Origin: Ruegeria denitrificans
GTDB taxonomy: Bacteria > Pseudomonadota > Alphaproteobacteria > Rhodobacterales > Rhodobacteraceae
Length of the DNA stretch: 64,000 nucleotides
Direction of reading: 5' to 3'
NCBI RefSeq assembly: GCF_001458295.1
Contig: NZ_CYUD01000001.1
Span: 1 to 64,000, forward strand
Shown: positions 37,112 to 46,711 of the stretch, piece by piece
Position numbering within the stretch: the first letter of the stretch is position 1
How the letters are laid out: each line of letters starts with the position of its first letter
Notes under the pieces: model-generated
Databases searched by the model: none
What the model was told of the DNA's origin: nothing
The model's input: only the letters and a program-made list of their open reading frames with translations
Translations under genes and position numbers: made by a program

Positions 37112-37960
37112 ATGCAAGCCTTAAACCGTCATATCCACCCAGGATGGCTGATCATCGCGCCCTTGATGCTGATGGTCGTCGCGCTCTATCTCGGGCCGAT
37201 CTTGAATATCCTTTGGCTGAGCGTAACAGACCCTGAGCCCGGGTTCAGCAACTATGCCAAGCTGACGGAGGGTGATGCGTTGATCCGGATTGTCTGGACC
37301 ACGGTTCGCATTTGCATCATCACAACGCTCTTCAGCGTCATATTCGGCTATTCCATCGCCTATGCGATGGTCCACTGCCACCAGCGCCAGAAGACCTATA
37401 TGCTAACGCTGCTATTGGTGTCCTTCTGGATATCCATTCTCGTACGCACCTTCGCCTGGCTCATGCTGCTGGGACGCAAAGGATTGGTCAATGTCACGCT
37501 TGAGGACATCGGCCTGATTGCCGAACCCGTCGCCTTCATGCGCAATGAGTTGGGTGTTCTGATCGGAATGGTGCATTACATGATCCCCTATGCGGTGTTG
37601 CCACTGCTGGTCTCGATGCAATCCATTGATCAGAGGGTGATGGACGCTTCGCGCAACCTGGGGGCCAGCGGAAGCCAGACATTCTGGCGCGTCTACCTGC
37701 CGATGACCATGCCGGGGCTTGTGGCTTCGACCCTGTTGGTCTTCATCCTCAGCCTTGGGTTTTATGTGACCCCGGCGGTATTGGGCGGCGGCAAGGTGCT
37801 GATGGTGGCGGAATACATCTCGGTTCAGTTGCTGGTGACCTTGAAATGGGGCACGGCGGCGATGTTGGCGGCCATTATGCTGATTGGTGTTTTGGTGATG
37901 CTTTGGATCATGTCGCGGTTCATGAAACTGAGCACGGTGTTCGGGGGGGCAGCGCGATGA
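37112..37960 (+). CDS. ABC transporter permease (PotB-like)
   Basis: A 282-aa inner-membrane protein with six hydrophobic helices and the EAA-type cytoplasmic loop DASRNLGASGSQTFWRVYLP that docks the ATPase. It is the first of two permeases and overlaps the second by four bases (ATGA). It belongs to the importer of the carnitine cluster. Confidence 0.92.
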   Translation: MQALNRHIHPGWLIIAPLMLMVVALYLGPILNILWLSVTDPEPGFSNYAKLTEGDALIRIVWTTVRICIITTLFSVIFGYSIAYAMVHCHQRQKTYMLTLLLVSFWISILVRTFAWLMLLGRKGLVNVTLEDIGLIAEPVAFMRNELGVLIGMVHYMIPYAVLPLLVSMQSIDQRVMDASRNLGASGSQTFWRVYLPMTMPGLVASTLLVFILSLGFYVTPAVLGGGKVLMVAEYISVQLLVTLKWGTAAMLAAIMLIGVLVMLWIMSRFMKLSTVFGGAAR

Positions 37961-38754
37961 AGCCGGGCCTTTTCTCGTTTTTCAACCGCGTGGGAGCCTG
38001 GGTGCTGCTGTTGTTTCTGGTGACCCCGGCCCTGATTGCCATCCCTGTCTCACTTACGCCGAAACGCTTTTTGTCCATGCCACAGGGAGAGTATTCTCTG
38101 CGCCATTTCGAGAAGCTGTTCACCAGTGAGGAATGGCTTTCGAGCTTTTTCCAAAGTGGCGTAATTGCCGTTTCCTGTTCCGCGCTGGCTACGCTTTTGG
38201 GCACGCTATGTGCGATCGGGCTGTGGCGGGTTTCGTCGCGATATAGTGAATTGGTTCGCGCCTTTCTGCTGCTTCCATTGATCATACCGCAGATTATTTC
38301 CGCCATGGCGTTTTATCGGCTATGGATCCCTCTGGGTCTATTGGACAGCTACGCCGGTTTGATACTTGCACATACGATCCTGGCGGCCCCTATGGTGCTG
38401 ATCACGGTCAGCGCGTCCTTGGCAACGTTTGATCCTAAGCTTGAACAAGCCTCCAAGAATCTCGGGGCCTCTAACTGGACCACCATGCGCCGGGTGATCC
38501 TGCCTTCGATCAGGCCGGGGGTTTTTGCCGGGGCGCTTTTTGCCTTTATCCTCAGCTGGGATGAAATCGTGGTGACCTTGTTCATCTCGAAATACAGCGT
38601 CTACACGCTGCCGCGCCGCATGTGGAACGGCATCCGTGAAAACACCGATCCGACAGTGGCTGCCGCTGCCGTGATCCTGATTGCCATCACCCTGATTGCC
38701 TTTGCCGTCTCTGCGGTACTGTCGCGGCGAAACGCACGGGCTCAGGCAGAATGA
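37957..38754 (+). CDS. ABC transporter permease (PotC-like)
   Basis: A 265-aa permease (MKPGLFSFFNRVGAWVLLLF) with six helices and the EAA loop EQASKNLGASNWTTMRRVIL. The ATG overlaps the upstream permease stop, and the stop overlaps the start of the acyl-CoA dehydrogenase gene (ATGA). This coupling of transport and catabolic genes supports a shared substrate. Confidence 0.92.
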   Translation: MKPGLFSFFNRVGAWVLLLFLVTPALIAIPVSLTPKRFLSMPQGEYSLRHFEKLFTSEEWLSSFFQSGVIAVSCSALATLLGTLCAIGLWRVSSRYSELVRAFLLLPLIIPQIISAMAFYRLWIPLGLLDSYAGLILAHTILAAPMVLITVSASLATFDPKLEQASKNLGASNWTTMRRVILPSIRPGVFAGALFAFILSWDEIVVTLFISKYSVYTLPRRMWNGIRENTDPTVAAAAVILIAITLIAFAVSAVLSRRNARAQAE

Positions 38755-39926
38755 ATGAGGCTGCCATGAATCTGGAAACCAGTCACGAAACAGACCTGCT
38801 GGTCAAAACGGTTCGCCGATTTGTCGAAACAGAGATGTATCCGCATGAAGAAAAGGTGGATCGCCTAGGCTATGTGCCCGAGGAGATCGGCCGCCAGATC
38901 GAGGCGAAGTCGCATGAATTGGGCCTCTTCGCCTGCAACCTGCCCGAAGAGGTCGGCGGCGGAGGGCTGGGATATGGGCCGATGTCGCTGATCGAGCGGG
39001 AATACGGCCGCACAAGCCATGCGCTACAAAGCTGGGCGGCACGCCCCACGGAATTGCTGATGGCCTGCGAAGGGGATCAGCGCGAGCGATACTTGTATCC
39101 TGCCGTGCGCGGTGAAAAGCGTGAGCTCTTTGCCCTGACAGAGCCTGACGCAGGTTCGGATGTCATGGGGATGAAAACCAATGCGATACGCGATGGGGAC
39201 GACTGGATCCTGAATGGATCCAAGCACTTTATCTCCGGTCCCTGCATGCCGGATTTCGCGATTGTCTTTGCGGCAACTGGTACAGATGAAACACCACACG
39301 GCCCACGCAAACGGGTGACGGCTTTTCTGGTCGATGTGGGCCTTCCGGGGTTCGACTGCCGCGAAGGGACGCATTGCGTCAGCTATCGCGGTTACAAGAC
39401 TTTTGAGTTGAGTTTCGACAATGTGCGCCTTGGTCCAGACCAGATCCTGGGCGAAGAGGGTCGCGGGCTCGAGCTGTCGGGAAAGTGGCTCGGCATGGGG
39501 CGCATCTGGGTCGGCACGACCTGCTGCGGAAAGGCCGAGCGCATCCTCGACCTGGCGACCGACTGGGCCGCAACGCGCAAGCAATTCGGCAAACCGATCG
39601 GTACGTTTCAGGCCACCGGCTTCCGTCTGGCAGACGGTGCAATGACTTTGCGCGCGGCCGATCTGATGGTGCAAGACGCCGTTGCGCGCGCCGAAGCGGG
39701 TGTCATGGGTGATGCAGATGCGGCAATGGTCAAGGTTTATTGCTCAGAGATGCTCAACAAGATTGCCGATGATGCCGTGCAGATATTTGGTGGTATGGGA
39801 CTGATGGAGGAAATGCCGATCCAAAGGTTTTGGCGCGATAGCCGATTGGAGCGGATTTGGGACGGCACCAGCGAAATCCAGCGCCATATCATCACCAGGT
39901 CCATCCTGAGGCCTCTTGGCGCATGA
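38751..39926 (+). CDS. Acyl-CoA dehydrogenase
   Basis: A 391-aa FAD enzyme with FALTEPDAGSDVMGMKT, NGSKHFISGP, the arginine/flavin segment RKQFGKPIGTFQATGFRLAD, and the C-terminal IQRFWRDSRLERIWDGTSEIQ. The catalytic base would lie in the last helix. A start 15 bases downstream (MNLETSHE) is also possible. In this cluster it may oxidise gamma-butyrobetainyl-CoA to crotonobetainyl-CoA, supplying the enoyl-CoA hydratase at 31057. It overlaps the CoA ligase gene (ATGA). Confidence 0.9.
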   Translation: MNEAAMNLETSHETDLLVKTVRRFVETEMYPHEEKVDRLGYVPEEIGRQIEAKSHELGLFACNLPEEVGGGGLGYGPMSLIEREYGRTSHALQSWAARPTELLMACEGDQRERYLYPAVRGEKRELFALTEPDAGSDVMGMKTNAIRDGDDWILNGSKHFISGPCMPDFAIVFAATGTDETPHGPRKRVTAFLVDVGLPGFDCREGTHCVSYRGYKTFELSFDNVRLGPDQILGEEGRGLELSGKWLGMGRIWVGTTCCGKAERILDLATDWAATRKQFGKPIGTFQATGFRLADGAMTLRAADLMVQDAVARAEAGVMGDADAAMVKVYCSEMLNKIADDAVQIFGGMGLMEEMPIQRFWRDSRLERIWDGTSEIQRHIITRSILRPLGA

Positions 39927-42013
39927 CACCGGCGCGGCGCGAAAACCTCGAGCGTCTTTTAAAGCCGCGCCATATCGCATTTATTGGCGGACGCGATGCG
40001 ACTATTGCCGTGCGCGAAGCGCGTCGGCGTGGATTTCACGGGCAAATGTGGGCCGTTAATCCCAAACGCGCCGATCTGGATGGCGTGACCTGCGTTCCTC
40101 GCATCGCGAATCTGCCGGAACCACCTGATGCGGTCTATCTCGCCATCCCTGCCGCCGGGGTTACCGATGCCCTGAGAGAATTGGAGCAGATGGGTGCAGG
40201 TGGCGTCGTTTGTTTTTCCGCGGGTTTCAAGGAAACTGGCGACACACAATCAGAACGAGATCTGATCGAAGCCGCAGGGGATTTGGCTCTGATCGGTCCA
40301 AACTGTTATGGCATGATCAACTATATCGACAATGCCGCTCTTTGGTCATTTGAACATGGCGGCTGGTCGCCGGGATACGGTGCAGCGATCGTTACCCAGT
40401 CCGGTATGTTCTCATCTGACATCACAATGAGCGCGCGTTCGTTGCCAATGGCGTATATGGTTTCTGCCGGCAATCAGGCGGTCTTGGGGATTGAGGAATT
40501 CCTGGATACCTTTGCTGAAGACCCGGCTGTGCGCGCCATTGGATTGCACATCGAAGGGTTGCGCGATATTGCTGCTTTTGAACGCGCCGCGCTGAAAGCC
40601 CTGGATCAGGGGGTCCCGGTGGTTGCACTGAAGACCGGCAGTTCCTCCATCGGAGCGACGCTCACGTTCAGCCATACCGGGTCGCTTTCGGGTTCGAACG
40701 AGCTCTATCAGGCGCTGTTTGATCGAATTGGGGTGATCAGCGTCACCAGTCCCTCCCAATTTCTCGAATCGTTGAAGTATTTCTGCGTGGCGGGCCCTCC
40801 CAAGGGTGCGCGGATCGCTGGGTTTACCTGTTCAGGCGGTGGGGCGACGATGCTGGCCGATCATGCAGAAAAGATTGGGCTCAATTTTCCCACCATTGGG
40901 CCCGACGGCCAGAATACATTAACGAGCCTGCTTCCCGACATCGCCACGGTATCCAACCCACTGGACTATACGACCCCGATCTGGGGGCACGGCGAGAAGA
41001 CATATCCAGTCTTTGCCACAGCGATTTCGGCACTTCATGCAGATCTAGCCGTTCTGGTGCAGGACTACCCGGCAGAAGGGTTGGACGCGTCTAAGATCTA
41101 CTACCAGAACGATGCTGCAGCTTTCGCGCAGGCCGCTCAAGAACACTCTGTACCGGCCGCGATCTGCTCAACCTTGCCTGAAAATCTTGATCGTGGGACC
41201 CGCAGACATCTCATTGAACTGGGGGTTGCGCCTATGCAGGGTATTCACGAGACGTTGAATGCCATGCGTGATGCTATTTGGTGGTCCGAAACAAGGGCAC
41301 GGACAAGGGTTGACCGGCTCGCCGCCTTGCGACCCGGTGCAACTATCCCAAACCCAATGGTATTGACCGAAGACAAAGGTAAATCCTGGCTCAGGCAAAT
41401 GGCTGTTGCTGTGCCAAACGGACATGTCTGCAACGCGGCCGAGGCAGCTGGCGTTGCGCAAGATATCGGCTACCCGGTCGCGCTGAAAATGATGTCACCA
41501 AGCTTGCCTCACAAGACCGAAGCGGGCGCGGTCGCTTTGGGGATCAAGGATGCAGAGGGGCTGTCTTCGGCGATCAAGGCAATGACGGCAACGGTTGCGG
41601 CGTATGACCGCGCGGCGGTGACGGATCGCTTCCTGATCGAAGTCATGTCGCCCAAGCCACTTGCAGAGCTGATCGTCACGCTGCGTGCTGATCCGCAATT
41701 TGGTCCCAGTTTGGTCATCGGTAGCGGCGGTGTTTTGACCGAATTGGTCCGAGATGCGCGCACTGTGTTGTTGCCTGCCTCAAAAGACGAGATCGAGCGC
41801 GCATTGTGTTCGCTCCGTGTAGCTCGCTTGTTAGAGGGGTACCGGGGCAGTCGACAGGCGGACATTCCGCGAATTGCGGATGCGCTACACCGGTTGTGCA
41901 CTGAATTCCTAAAGGCGCGCGGCGAGGTCGCAGAGATCGAGATCAACCCGATGTTTGTCTACCCAGATCACATCGTCGCCGTTGATGCCCTGATCCAGGT
42001 GCCCCGGTCATGA
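39923..42013 (+). CDS. NDP-forming acyl-CoA synthetase (acetate-CoA ligase ADP-forming family)
   Basis: A 696-aa protein. An N-terminal CoA-binding Rossmann domain (LLKPRHIAFIGGRD), two succinyl-CoA-synthetase-like flavodoxin domains (GPNCYGMINY, VTQSGMFSSDI, GFTCSGGGATMLADHAEKIG) and a C-terminal ATP-grasp domain (GYPVALKMMSPSLPHKTEAGA, EVAEIEINPMFVYPDH) are seen. It could activate an acid such as gamma-butyrobetaine or run in reverse on betainyl-CoA, making ATP. The direction cannot be read from sequence. It overlaps both neighbours by four bases. Confidence 0.88.
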   Translation: MTPARRENLERLLKPRHIAFIGGRDATIAVREARRRGFHGQMWAVNPKRADLDGVTCVPRIANLPEPPDAVYLAIPAAGVTDALRELEQMGAGGVVCFSAGFKETGDTQSERDLIEAAGDLALIGPNCYGMINYIDNAALWSFEHGGWSPGYGAAIVTQSGMFSSDITMSARSLPMAYMVSAGNQAVLGIEEFLDTFAEDPAVRAIGLHIEGLRDIAAFERAALKALDQGVPVVALKTGSSSIGATLTFSHTGSLSGSNELYQALFDRIGVISVTSPSQFLESLKYFCVAGPPKGARIAGFTCSGGGATMLADHAEKIGLNFPTIGPDGQNTLTSLLPDIATVSNPLDYTTPIWGHGEKTYPVFATAISALHADLAVLVQDYPAEGLDASKIYYQNDAAAFAQAAQEHSVPAAICSTLPENLDRGTRRHLIELGVAPMQGIHETLNAMRDAIWWSETRARTRVDRLAALRPGATIPNPMVLTEDKGKSWLRQMAVAVPNGHVCNAAEAAGVAQDIGYPVALKMMSPSLPHKTEAGAVALGIKDAEGLSSAIKAMTATVAAYDRAAVTDRFLIEVMSPKPLAELIVTLRADPQFGPSLVIGSGGVLTELVRDARTVLLPASKDEIERALCSLRVARLLEGYRGSRQADIPRIADALHRLCTEFLKARGEVAEIEINPMFVYPDHIVAVDALIQVPRS

Positions 42014-43152
42014 GCAGGCATAGAATCATACCCAATCCTGATCTGACTGTCGGAGACGACAACAAGCAGCGCTGGAACCAGCCGGAATTTCGCCGCCATG
42101 GGTTCCACAACGCACATCGGCTGTTCCGCCGTTGTCTCATGGTGCGGTCCAGAGAGGTTTTGGAACTGGAATCTGCAGAACAGAATCTTTGCGCCCGTGT
42201 GCCTGAACTGGCAGAGATGCTTGCCCATCCGGCATTCTCAGCGTTCTGTTGCTTGAAGGATGACCAGATCATCCTGGAAAAGGCCGCAAATGATTTTTCG
42301 GCCTTAGCGCCGCATTCTATACAGTCGGTGACGAAGCTACACATCCACATAATCATCGGGCGTTTGCTCGGGCAGGGGCATCTATCGCTGGACGCGCAGG
42401 TCTGTGACTATCTGCCGGATATGGGCAGCGGCTATGCCAAGGCAACAGTGCAATCGCTGCTCGACATGAGTGTCGATAACGACTTCACAGAAGATTATGC
42501 TGACCCGAAGGCCGATTGCTACGCCGAGGAAGTTGCACTGGGATGGCGGTTGCCTGACGCAGACGAAGCGGAAACCACACTCGCAGAGTTCGCCGCCTCG
42601 ATCACCGGTTTCAGGGCAAACTCGGGGGTGCGACAAGCCGATTATAAATCCGCGAACACGGATGTCCTGACCCTGATAGCGGCCAAAGTTTCGCCCATTC
42701 CACTGGCTGAACAAATCGAAGAGATTGTTGATGCCTCAGGATACGAGGGCGCTTTTCACATCAGCCTCAGCAAGGACGGGTACCCTGCATTTTCCGGTGG
42801 CGGTTGCCTATGCGTGCGCGACCTCGCGCGGTTCGGGTTGCTATTGGCGCGGGAAGGCCGCGACCTGTACGGTCGAACTATGGCCAACACCAGTTTCCTG
42901 CAAGAAACTCTGATCCGCCACGCGCCAGCGATGACACCACCCAAGAATTGGCTCAAGTACTCAAACCAGATCATGACCGACGGTCGATTGATCGGTCATG
43001 CTGGCTATGGAGGGCAGTTCCTCATGGTGGATATGGTCAGCGGCACCAGCTGTGCATTCTTAAGTGTGCTTGAGAATGACTCGGGTTACGATGATGCCTA
43101 TATGGGAGAACTGGCCACAACGCTTCGAGACGTCTGCTTTTCTGTCATTTGA
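42010..43152 (+). CDS. Serine hydrolase of the beta-lactamase (class C/esterase) family
   Basis: A 380-aa protein with an SxxK-type motif in HSIQSVTKLHIH, a YxN-like SVDNDF/YKSANTD region and HAGYGGQF near the C-terminus, in the order of class C beta-lactamase/esterase proteins. No signal peptide is seen, so a cytoplasmic esterase or amidase role is likelier than antibiotic resistance. The ATG overlaps the CoA ligase stop. It is the last gene of the cdhC-transporter operon. The pathway step is unknown; a betainyl-CoA thioesterase is otherwise missing here. Confidence 0.75.
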   Translation: MSRHRIIPNPDLTVGDDNKQRWNQPEFRRHGFHNAHRLFRRCLMVRSREVLELESAEQNLCARVPELAEMLAHPAFSAFCCLKDDQIILEKAANDFSALAPHSIQSVTKLHIHIIIGRLLGQGHLSLDAQVCDYLPDMGSGYAKATVQSLLDMSVDNDFTEDYADPKADCYAEEVALGWRLPDADEAETTLAEFAASITGFRANSGVRQADYKSANTDVLTLIAAKVSPIPLAEQIEEIVDASGYEGAFHISLSKDGYPAFSGGGCLCVRDLARFGLLLAREGRDLYGRTMANTSFLQETLIRHAPAMTPPKNWLKYSNQIMTDGRLIGHAGYGGQFLMVDMVSGTSCAFLSVLENDSGYDDAYMGELATTLRDVCFSVI

Positions 43153-43168
43153 CGGGTTTGCAGTTGGC

Positions 43169-43507
43169 GAGCTAGGCTCAGGACACATTGATTTCTGCTT
43201 GGCCGCGTGATTCACGGTTCGAAAAACGAGCGGTGAACATGTCTGATCTTTTCTGGCTAACGGATGCGCAAATGGCACATCTTGAGCCCTTCTTCCCAAA
43301 GTCGCACGGCAAACCTCGCGTTGACGATAGGCGCGTGTTGAGCGGTATTATTTTCATCAATCGCAATGACCTACGGTGGCGCGACGCCCCAGCGGCATAC
43401 GGGCCGCACAAGACGCTTTACAATCGTTGGCAGCGGTGGAGCGACAAGGGCATCTTCGCCGAGGTGATGATGGGATTCCTGCGCTGGAAGGTCAACTATA
43501 ACCCCTT
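43169..43507 (+). mobile_element. 5' fragment of an IS5-family (IS427-like) insertion sequence
   Basis: From ATG 43239 the frame reads MSDLFWLTDAQMAHLEPFFP, RVDDRRVLSGIIFI and LRWRDAPAAYGPHKTLYNRW, the DUF4096 N-terminal part of IS5/IS427-type transposases. About 85 residues in, after IFAEVMMGF, homology stops and a different gene fragment follows. The left end has GCTAGGCTCAGGACAC at about 43171, in keeping with IS427 terminal repeats. The second transposase frame with the DDE residues is missing, so the copy is dead. Confidence 0.75.
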
Positions 43508-44076
43508 CAAAAGTTTGCGACACAGCCGGTGATGTTTATGGCGATGTCCAAGCCATTGCCCATTCGAATGCTCCGGCATCACTGGGAGGCGTTAGTCTCG
43601 ATGTTCAGTTCGATCAGGAGCATAGCTTTCAATTGGGCGAGAACACGATCGAACTGACCTATCTTGGGCCCGGAGACGAAGAAGACATGATCGCAACGGT
43701 CGTGCGCCCCGAGAATGTTGTCTTTCTTGTCGATATCGCTGCACCCGAACGCATGTTCTACACCAGCCTGGGCGGCGACAATGTAGAGGGTTGGTATCAG
43801 CAGATACTCACCGCCGAAGCGCTGGATTTCGATATCTTCGTGCCGGGTCACGGCCGTGTGGGCAATCATGACGATCTGACAAACGTTAGGCTCTATATGG
43901 AAGAGCTGCGCGCAGATGTCTTGAAAGGGTTGCAAGCTGGGAAGTCACCGAACCAACTGGTTGAAGAGCTCACCTACCCGGACCGAAGCCACTGGCAGCA
44001 ATACGATGCCTGGGGACCGAGCAATGTGCGCGGCATGGCTCAACATTTGACCAACAGCGGAACAGTAGAGCAATGA
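43508..44076 (+). pseudogene. Metallo-beta-lactamase-fold hydrolase, 5'-truncated by the IS fragment
   Basis: The frame is open from the IS junction (about 43508) and reads DVYGDVQAIAHSNAPASLGG, then IELTYLGPGDEEDM and a C-terminal FVPGHGRVGNHDDL. This is the late part of a metallo-beta-lactamase fold with the GHG metal motif. The HxHxDH motif of the N-terminal half is absent. About 189 codons remain. The IS5-like remnant directly upstream probably caused the loss. Confidence 0.65.
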
Positions 44077-44383
44077 AAATCTTGCCGATTTTGAGTTTGT
44101 AGCACAGGGGCTTGCAGCCCATTGTGAAATCCCAGATACGCTCCAATTTTGCAAATACCGATACTGCGAATAGGAGCCAATATTGGATTGGAATTGGCCG
44201 TCGATGGAGCGCGATTCAGGCGATCCGCAATCTCCGACAACGCCTTTTAGGCTTGTCACCAGTTGACAGTCTAACGACGACCCTCCAAACTCAGCTGAGG
44301 GCAACAGCTTCCCATTCAACATCCTCCATGCAACACTCTGTTTTGATACAGAATTTGCACTTCGTTTTTGAATCAACCCCCAC
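44077..44383. other. Gene-free stretch
   Basis: The gap between the truncated metallo-hydrolase and the truncated aminotransferase, which converge here. No gene, repeat or clear terminator was recognised. Confidence 0.4.
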
Positions 44384-45501
44384 CTAATTTGTCGCTAAAG
44401 CAAATGCGCGATGCAGCCCTTCGGCCACATGTTCCACATCGTCCATTGACAGACACATAGGTGGCACCATGCGCAAGCAGGATTGATATGCGCCCGATTT
44501 CGAAAGAATGATTCCGCTTTCTCGCGTAGCCTCAAAGACAGCGGCTGTGGTTTGCGGGTCGGGTTTTTTGGTTTTGCGGTCCTTGACCATCTCGATGGCA
44601 AGCATCATCCCGCGTCCACGCACATCGCCGATGACCGGGTATTTGTCCTTCAGTTCATGGAGATGCTTCAGCAGCGCGGCGCCAACGTCGCGTGCGTTTT
44701 CACGCACCTTGTCTTCCTTGATTACCTGCAGAACAGCCCGCCCCGCAGCGCAGGAGGTTGGATTGGCGCCATAGGTGTGGAACATGAATTTCTCGGCCAT
44801 TGGTGCAGCGATTTCCTTGCGCGCAACCACTGCACCCAGCGGAAAGCCGTTGCCTATCCCTTTGGCCATGACCACGATGTCGGGAATGACGCCATCAGCC
44901 TCGAACCCCCACATGTGATCGCCGGTGCGTCCGAACCCGGCCTGAACCTCGTCCGCGATCAGTAACCCGCCTTTGGCCCGGACGCGTTCTGCAGCACCGG
45001 TCATATAGCCCTTGGGCATTTCGACGATCCCGCCATAGCCCTGAACACTTTCGATGAAGATGCCAGCGACCTGTCCGGTCGTTGCCGAGTGGATCGTACG
45101 GTCGATCTCGTCCAGATAAGGTACGGCTCCAGCATTCTCACCGAAGATGCCACGATACTGATGCGGGTCAGGGACGAAAGCAACGTTGCCCGGCATTCCC
45201 GGATGGCGCCAGCCGCTGATGCCTGTTATCGACTGAGCAGCCGCCGTAGGGCCGTGATAGGCCGACCGTAGCGCCAGAAGGTCAAGGTTGCCGGTATAGC
45301 TGCGGGCCATGGTCATGGCGAGATCGACAGCCTCGGAGCCCGAATTGGTGAAATGCACCACCCATTCTATGTCGCCGTTCGGGTTCGGCATGGTAGCGGC
45401 CAGTTCTTCGGCAAAATGCGCGGGTACCGGATGGTAGAACATGGTGGTGCAATGGGTCAGTTCCTGTGCCTGCTCCATCGCGGCAGCGACGACCTTGTTG
45501 G
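44384..45501 (-). pseudogene. Class III aminotransferase (AGXT2-like), 5'-truncated
   Basis: About 372 residues of a fold-type I class III aminotransferase remain: FTNSGSEAVDLAMTMARSYT (PLP phosphate), ADEVQAGFGRTGDHMWGFE and the lysine region VVMAKGIGNGFPLGAVV. The overall look is alanine-glyoxylate aminotransferase 2. The family has 60-70 more residues at the N-terminus. Homology begins at NKVVAAAMEQAQEL, and the sequence upstream of 45501 belongs to a recombinase fragment on the other strand. Expression is doubtful, although an accidental start is possible. Confidence 0.75.
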
Positions 45502-45506
45502 CGATG

Positions 45507-45722
45507 ATTATTGATGGCAGAACGTTCTCAGAAATTGCGGAGACAGAGGGCACTTCCAAACGACGAGTTCAGGATGTGGTCGATCTGGCCACGCTGGCGC
45601 CTGACGTCCTGGAGGCCATCGCTGCAGGCGAACAACCTGACGGTCTGACCACGGATTACCTGATCAAGTCCGGCTTCCCTGCTATCTGGTCAGATCAGCA
45701 CGAACAGTTCGCTGCGCTCTGA
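45507..45722 (+). pseudogene. C-terminal fragment of a serine recombinase-like gene
   Basis: The plus frame from about 45513 reads DGRTFSEIAETEGTSKRRVQ, DVVDLATLAPDVLEAIAAGEQP and LPxxW-like GFPAIWSDQHEQFAAL. This is the helix-turn-helix tail common to large serine recombinases in rhodobacterial mobile DNA, as I recall. The catalytic N-terminal part is missing. The breakpoint coincides with the truncated start of the aminotransferase on the other strand, so an insertion or deletion joined the two. Confidence 0.55.
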
Positions 45723-45905
45723 TCTGCAGACTCTCCCAAAGTTACCAAACTCGTACCGCCGGAATCGCGAACGGAGACTGCGGTCCGAAATCGACCATTG
45801 TTGCTCATAAACTCAGGTCTCAGCTGGAATAGCCGGATGATAACCTGCTGAAAACACGCGGTAATAGGTGGCCAAATATTCAGTGTGTGATTTTAGGGAA
45901 AATCA

Positions 45906-46140
45906 TGGCTGGGGTGGTAGGAATCCTTGCCGACCGATGATTGTTATCGCCTTTTTAGCGAAGCCCGAGAAACTGGGGCGGTTTCGGGGGCATTTAGGGT
46001 CCGAACTTAGTGAGGGTCAGATAAGCTCTGCGTCGGGTGGAACGCTAGTGAGCACGGGGGCATTCTCAACCGCTGGAGAAGCCGCTTACTGGCGCTGACG
46101 ACTGGCTGACGACCCGCTGATTGGTGGTGGGGGGGACGTA
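45906..46140 (+). repeat. Dispersed noncoding repeat, copy B
   Basis: It starts with the same 20 bases as copy A (TGGCTGGGGTGGTAGGAATC) and shares CCGATGATTGTTAT, AAACTGGGGCGGTTTCGG and two CGGGGGCATT blocks. It then diverges. The sequence just before it, GGGAAAAT, is also shared with the flank of copy A. It is noncoding and lies next to the recombinase fragment. Confidence 0.7.
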
Positions 46141-46210
46141 CGGCTGGCACTGGGTGATGACGGCTTTGTGAGCCCTAAGCGGGTGGTTCTATGAGCCTGA
46201 TTTTTTCAAG

Positions 46211-46693
46211 TCAGTTCTGCCCAAACCGATCCAGAATGGCCTTGCGCTCTTCCTGACTACCTTTTGCCAGAATGTCGATGAAGCCGTCTTCGTACCTCTC
46301 TCTCGGAAAGTTATCCCTAATATCAAACCAAGGTATTTGGCTTTCGATCCCATAGTGGCGCTTGGGCGCATAGTTCTCAGGATTATCAAGGCTCGCGATC
46401 GTTATGATGAGCCAATCGGACCATTCTTCGATGAGAGGGCGGTAGAGTAGATAGGTGCCGCAATCGCCGCAAAAGCCCCGCTCAACTATTGGGGATGATC
46501 TGAATACCTTTGGCTCTCCGTCTATAAAGTGCAGCGCATCTCGTGAAAGAAAAGCACCCGCAATTGCTGGCGCGCCGCTCGCCTTCTGACACGTCCTGCA
46601 ATGGCAATAGTGCAGATCATATAACGGTCCGTCAGTCCGATAGCGGACATTGCCGCAAAGGCATCCGCCCGAAGCATTCTGGGGTTTTGTCAT
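46211..46693 (-). CDS. GFA-family (glutathione-dependent formaldehyde-activating-like) zinc protein
   Basis: A 160-aa protein with the zinc cysteine sets GGCLCGNVRY, CHCRTCQKASG and GFCGDCGTYLLY of the GFA/CENP-V fold. Members are mostly of unknown function despite the family name. The start MTKPQNASGG is at 46693. It lies 18 bases after the deacylase gene on the same strand and may be co-transcribed with it. Confidence 0.88.
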   Translation of the reverse strand: MTKPQNASGGCLCGNVRYRTDGPLYDLHYCHCRTCQKASGAPAIAGAFLSRDALHFIDGEPKVFRSSPIVERGFCGDCGTYLLYRPLIEEWSDWLIITIASLDNPENYAPKRHYGIESQIPWFDIRDNFPRERYEDGFIDILAKGSQEERKAILDRFGQN

Positions 46694-46711
46694 TGAGCAT
46701 ACCTCCCCTGT

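Noticed and set aside
42010-43152. Antibiotic-resistance beta-lactamase
   Set aside because: No export signal, and it is translationally coupled to catabolic genes. The SxxK fold alone is shared with many esterases.
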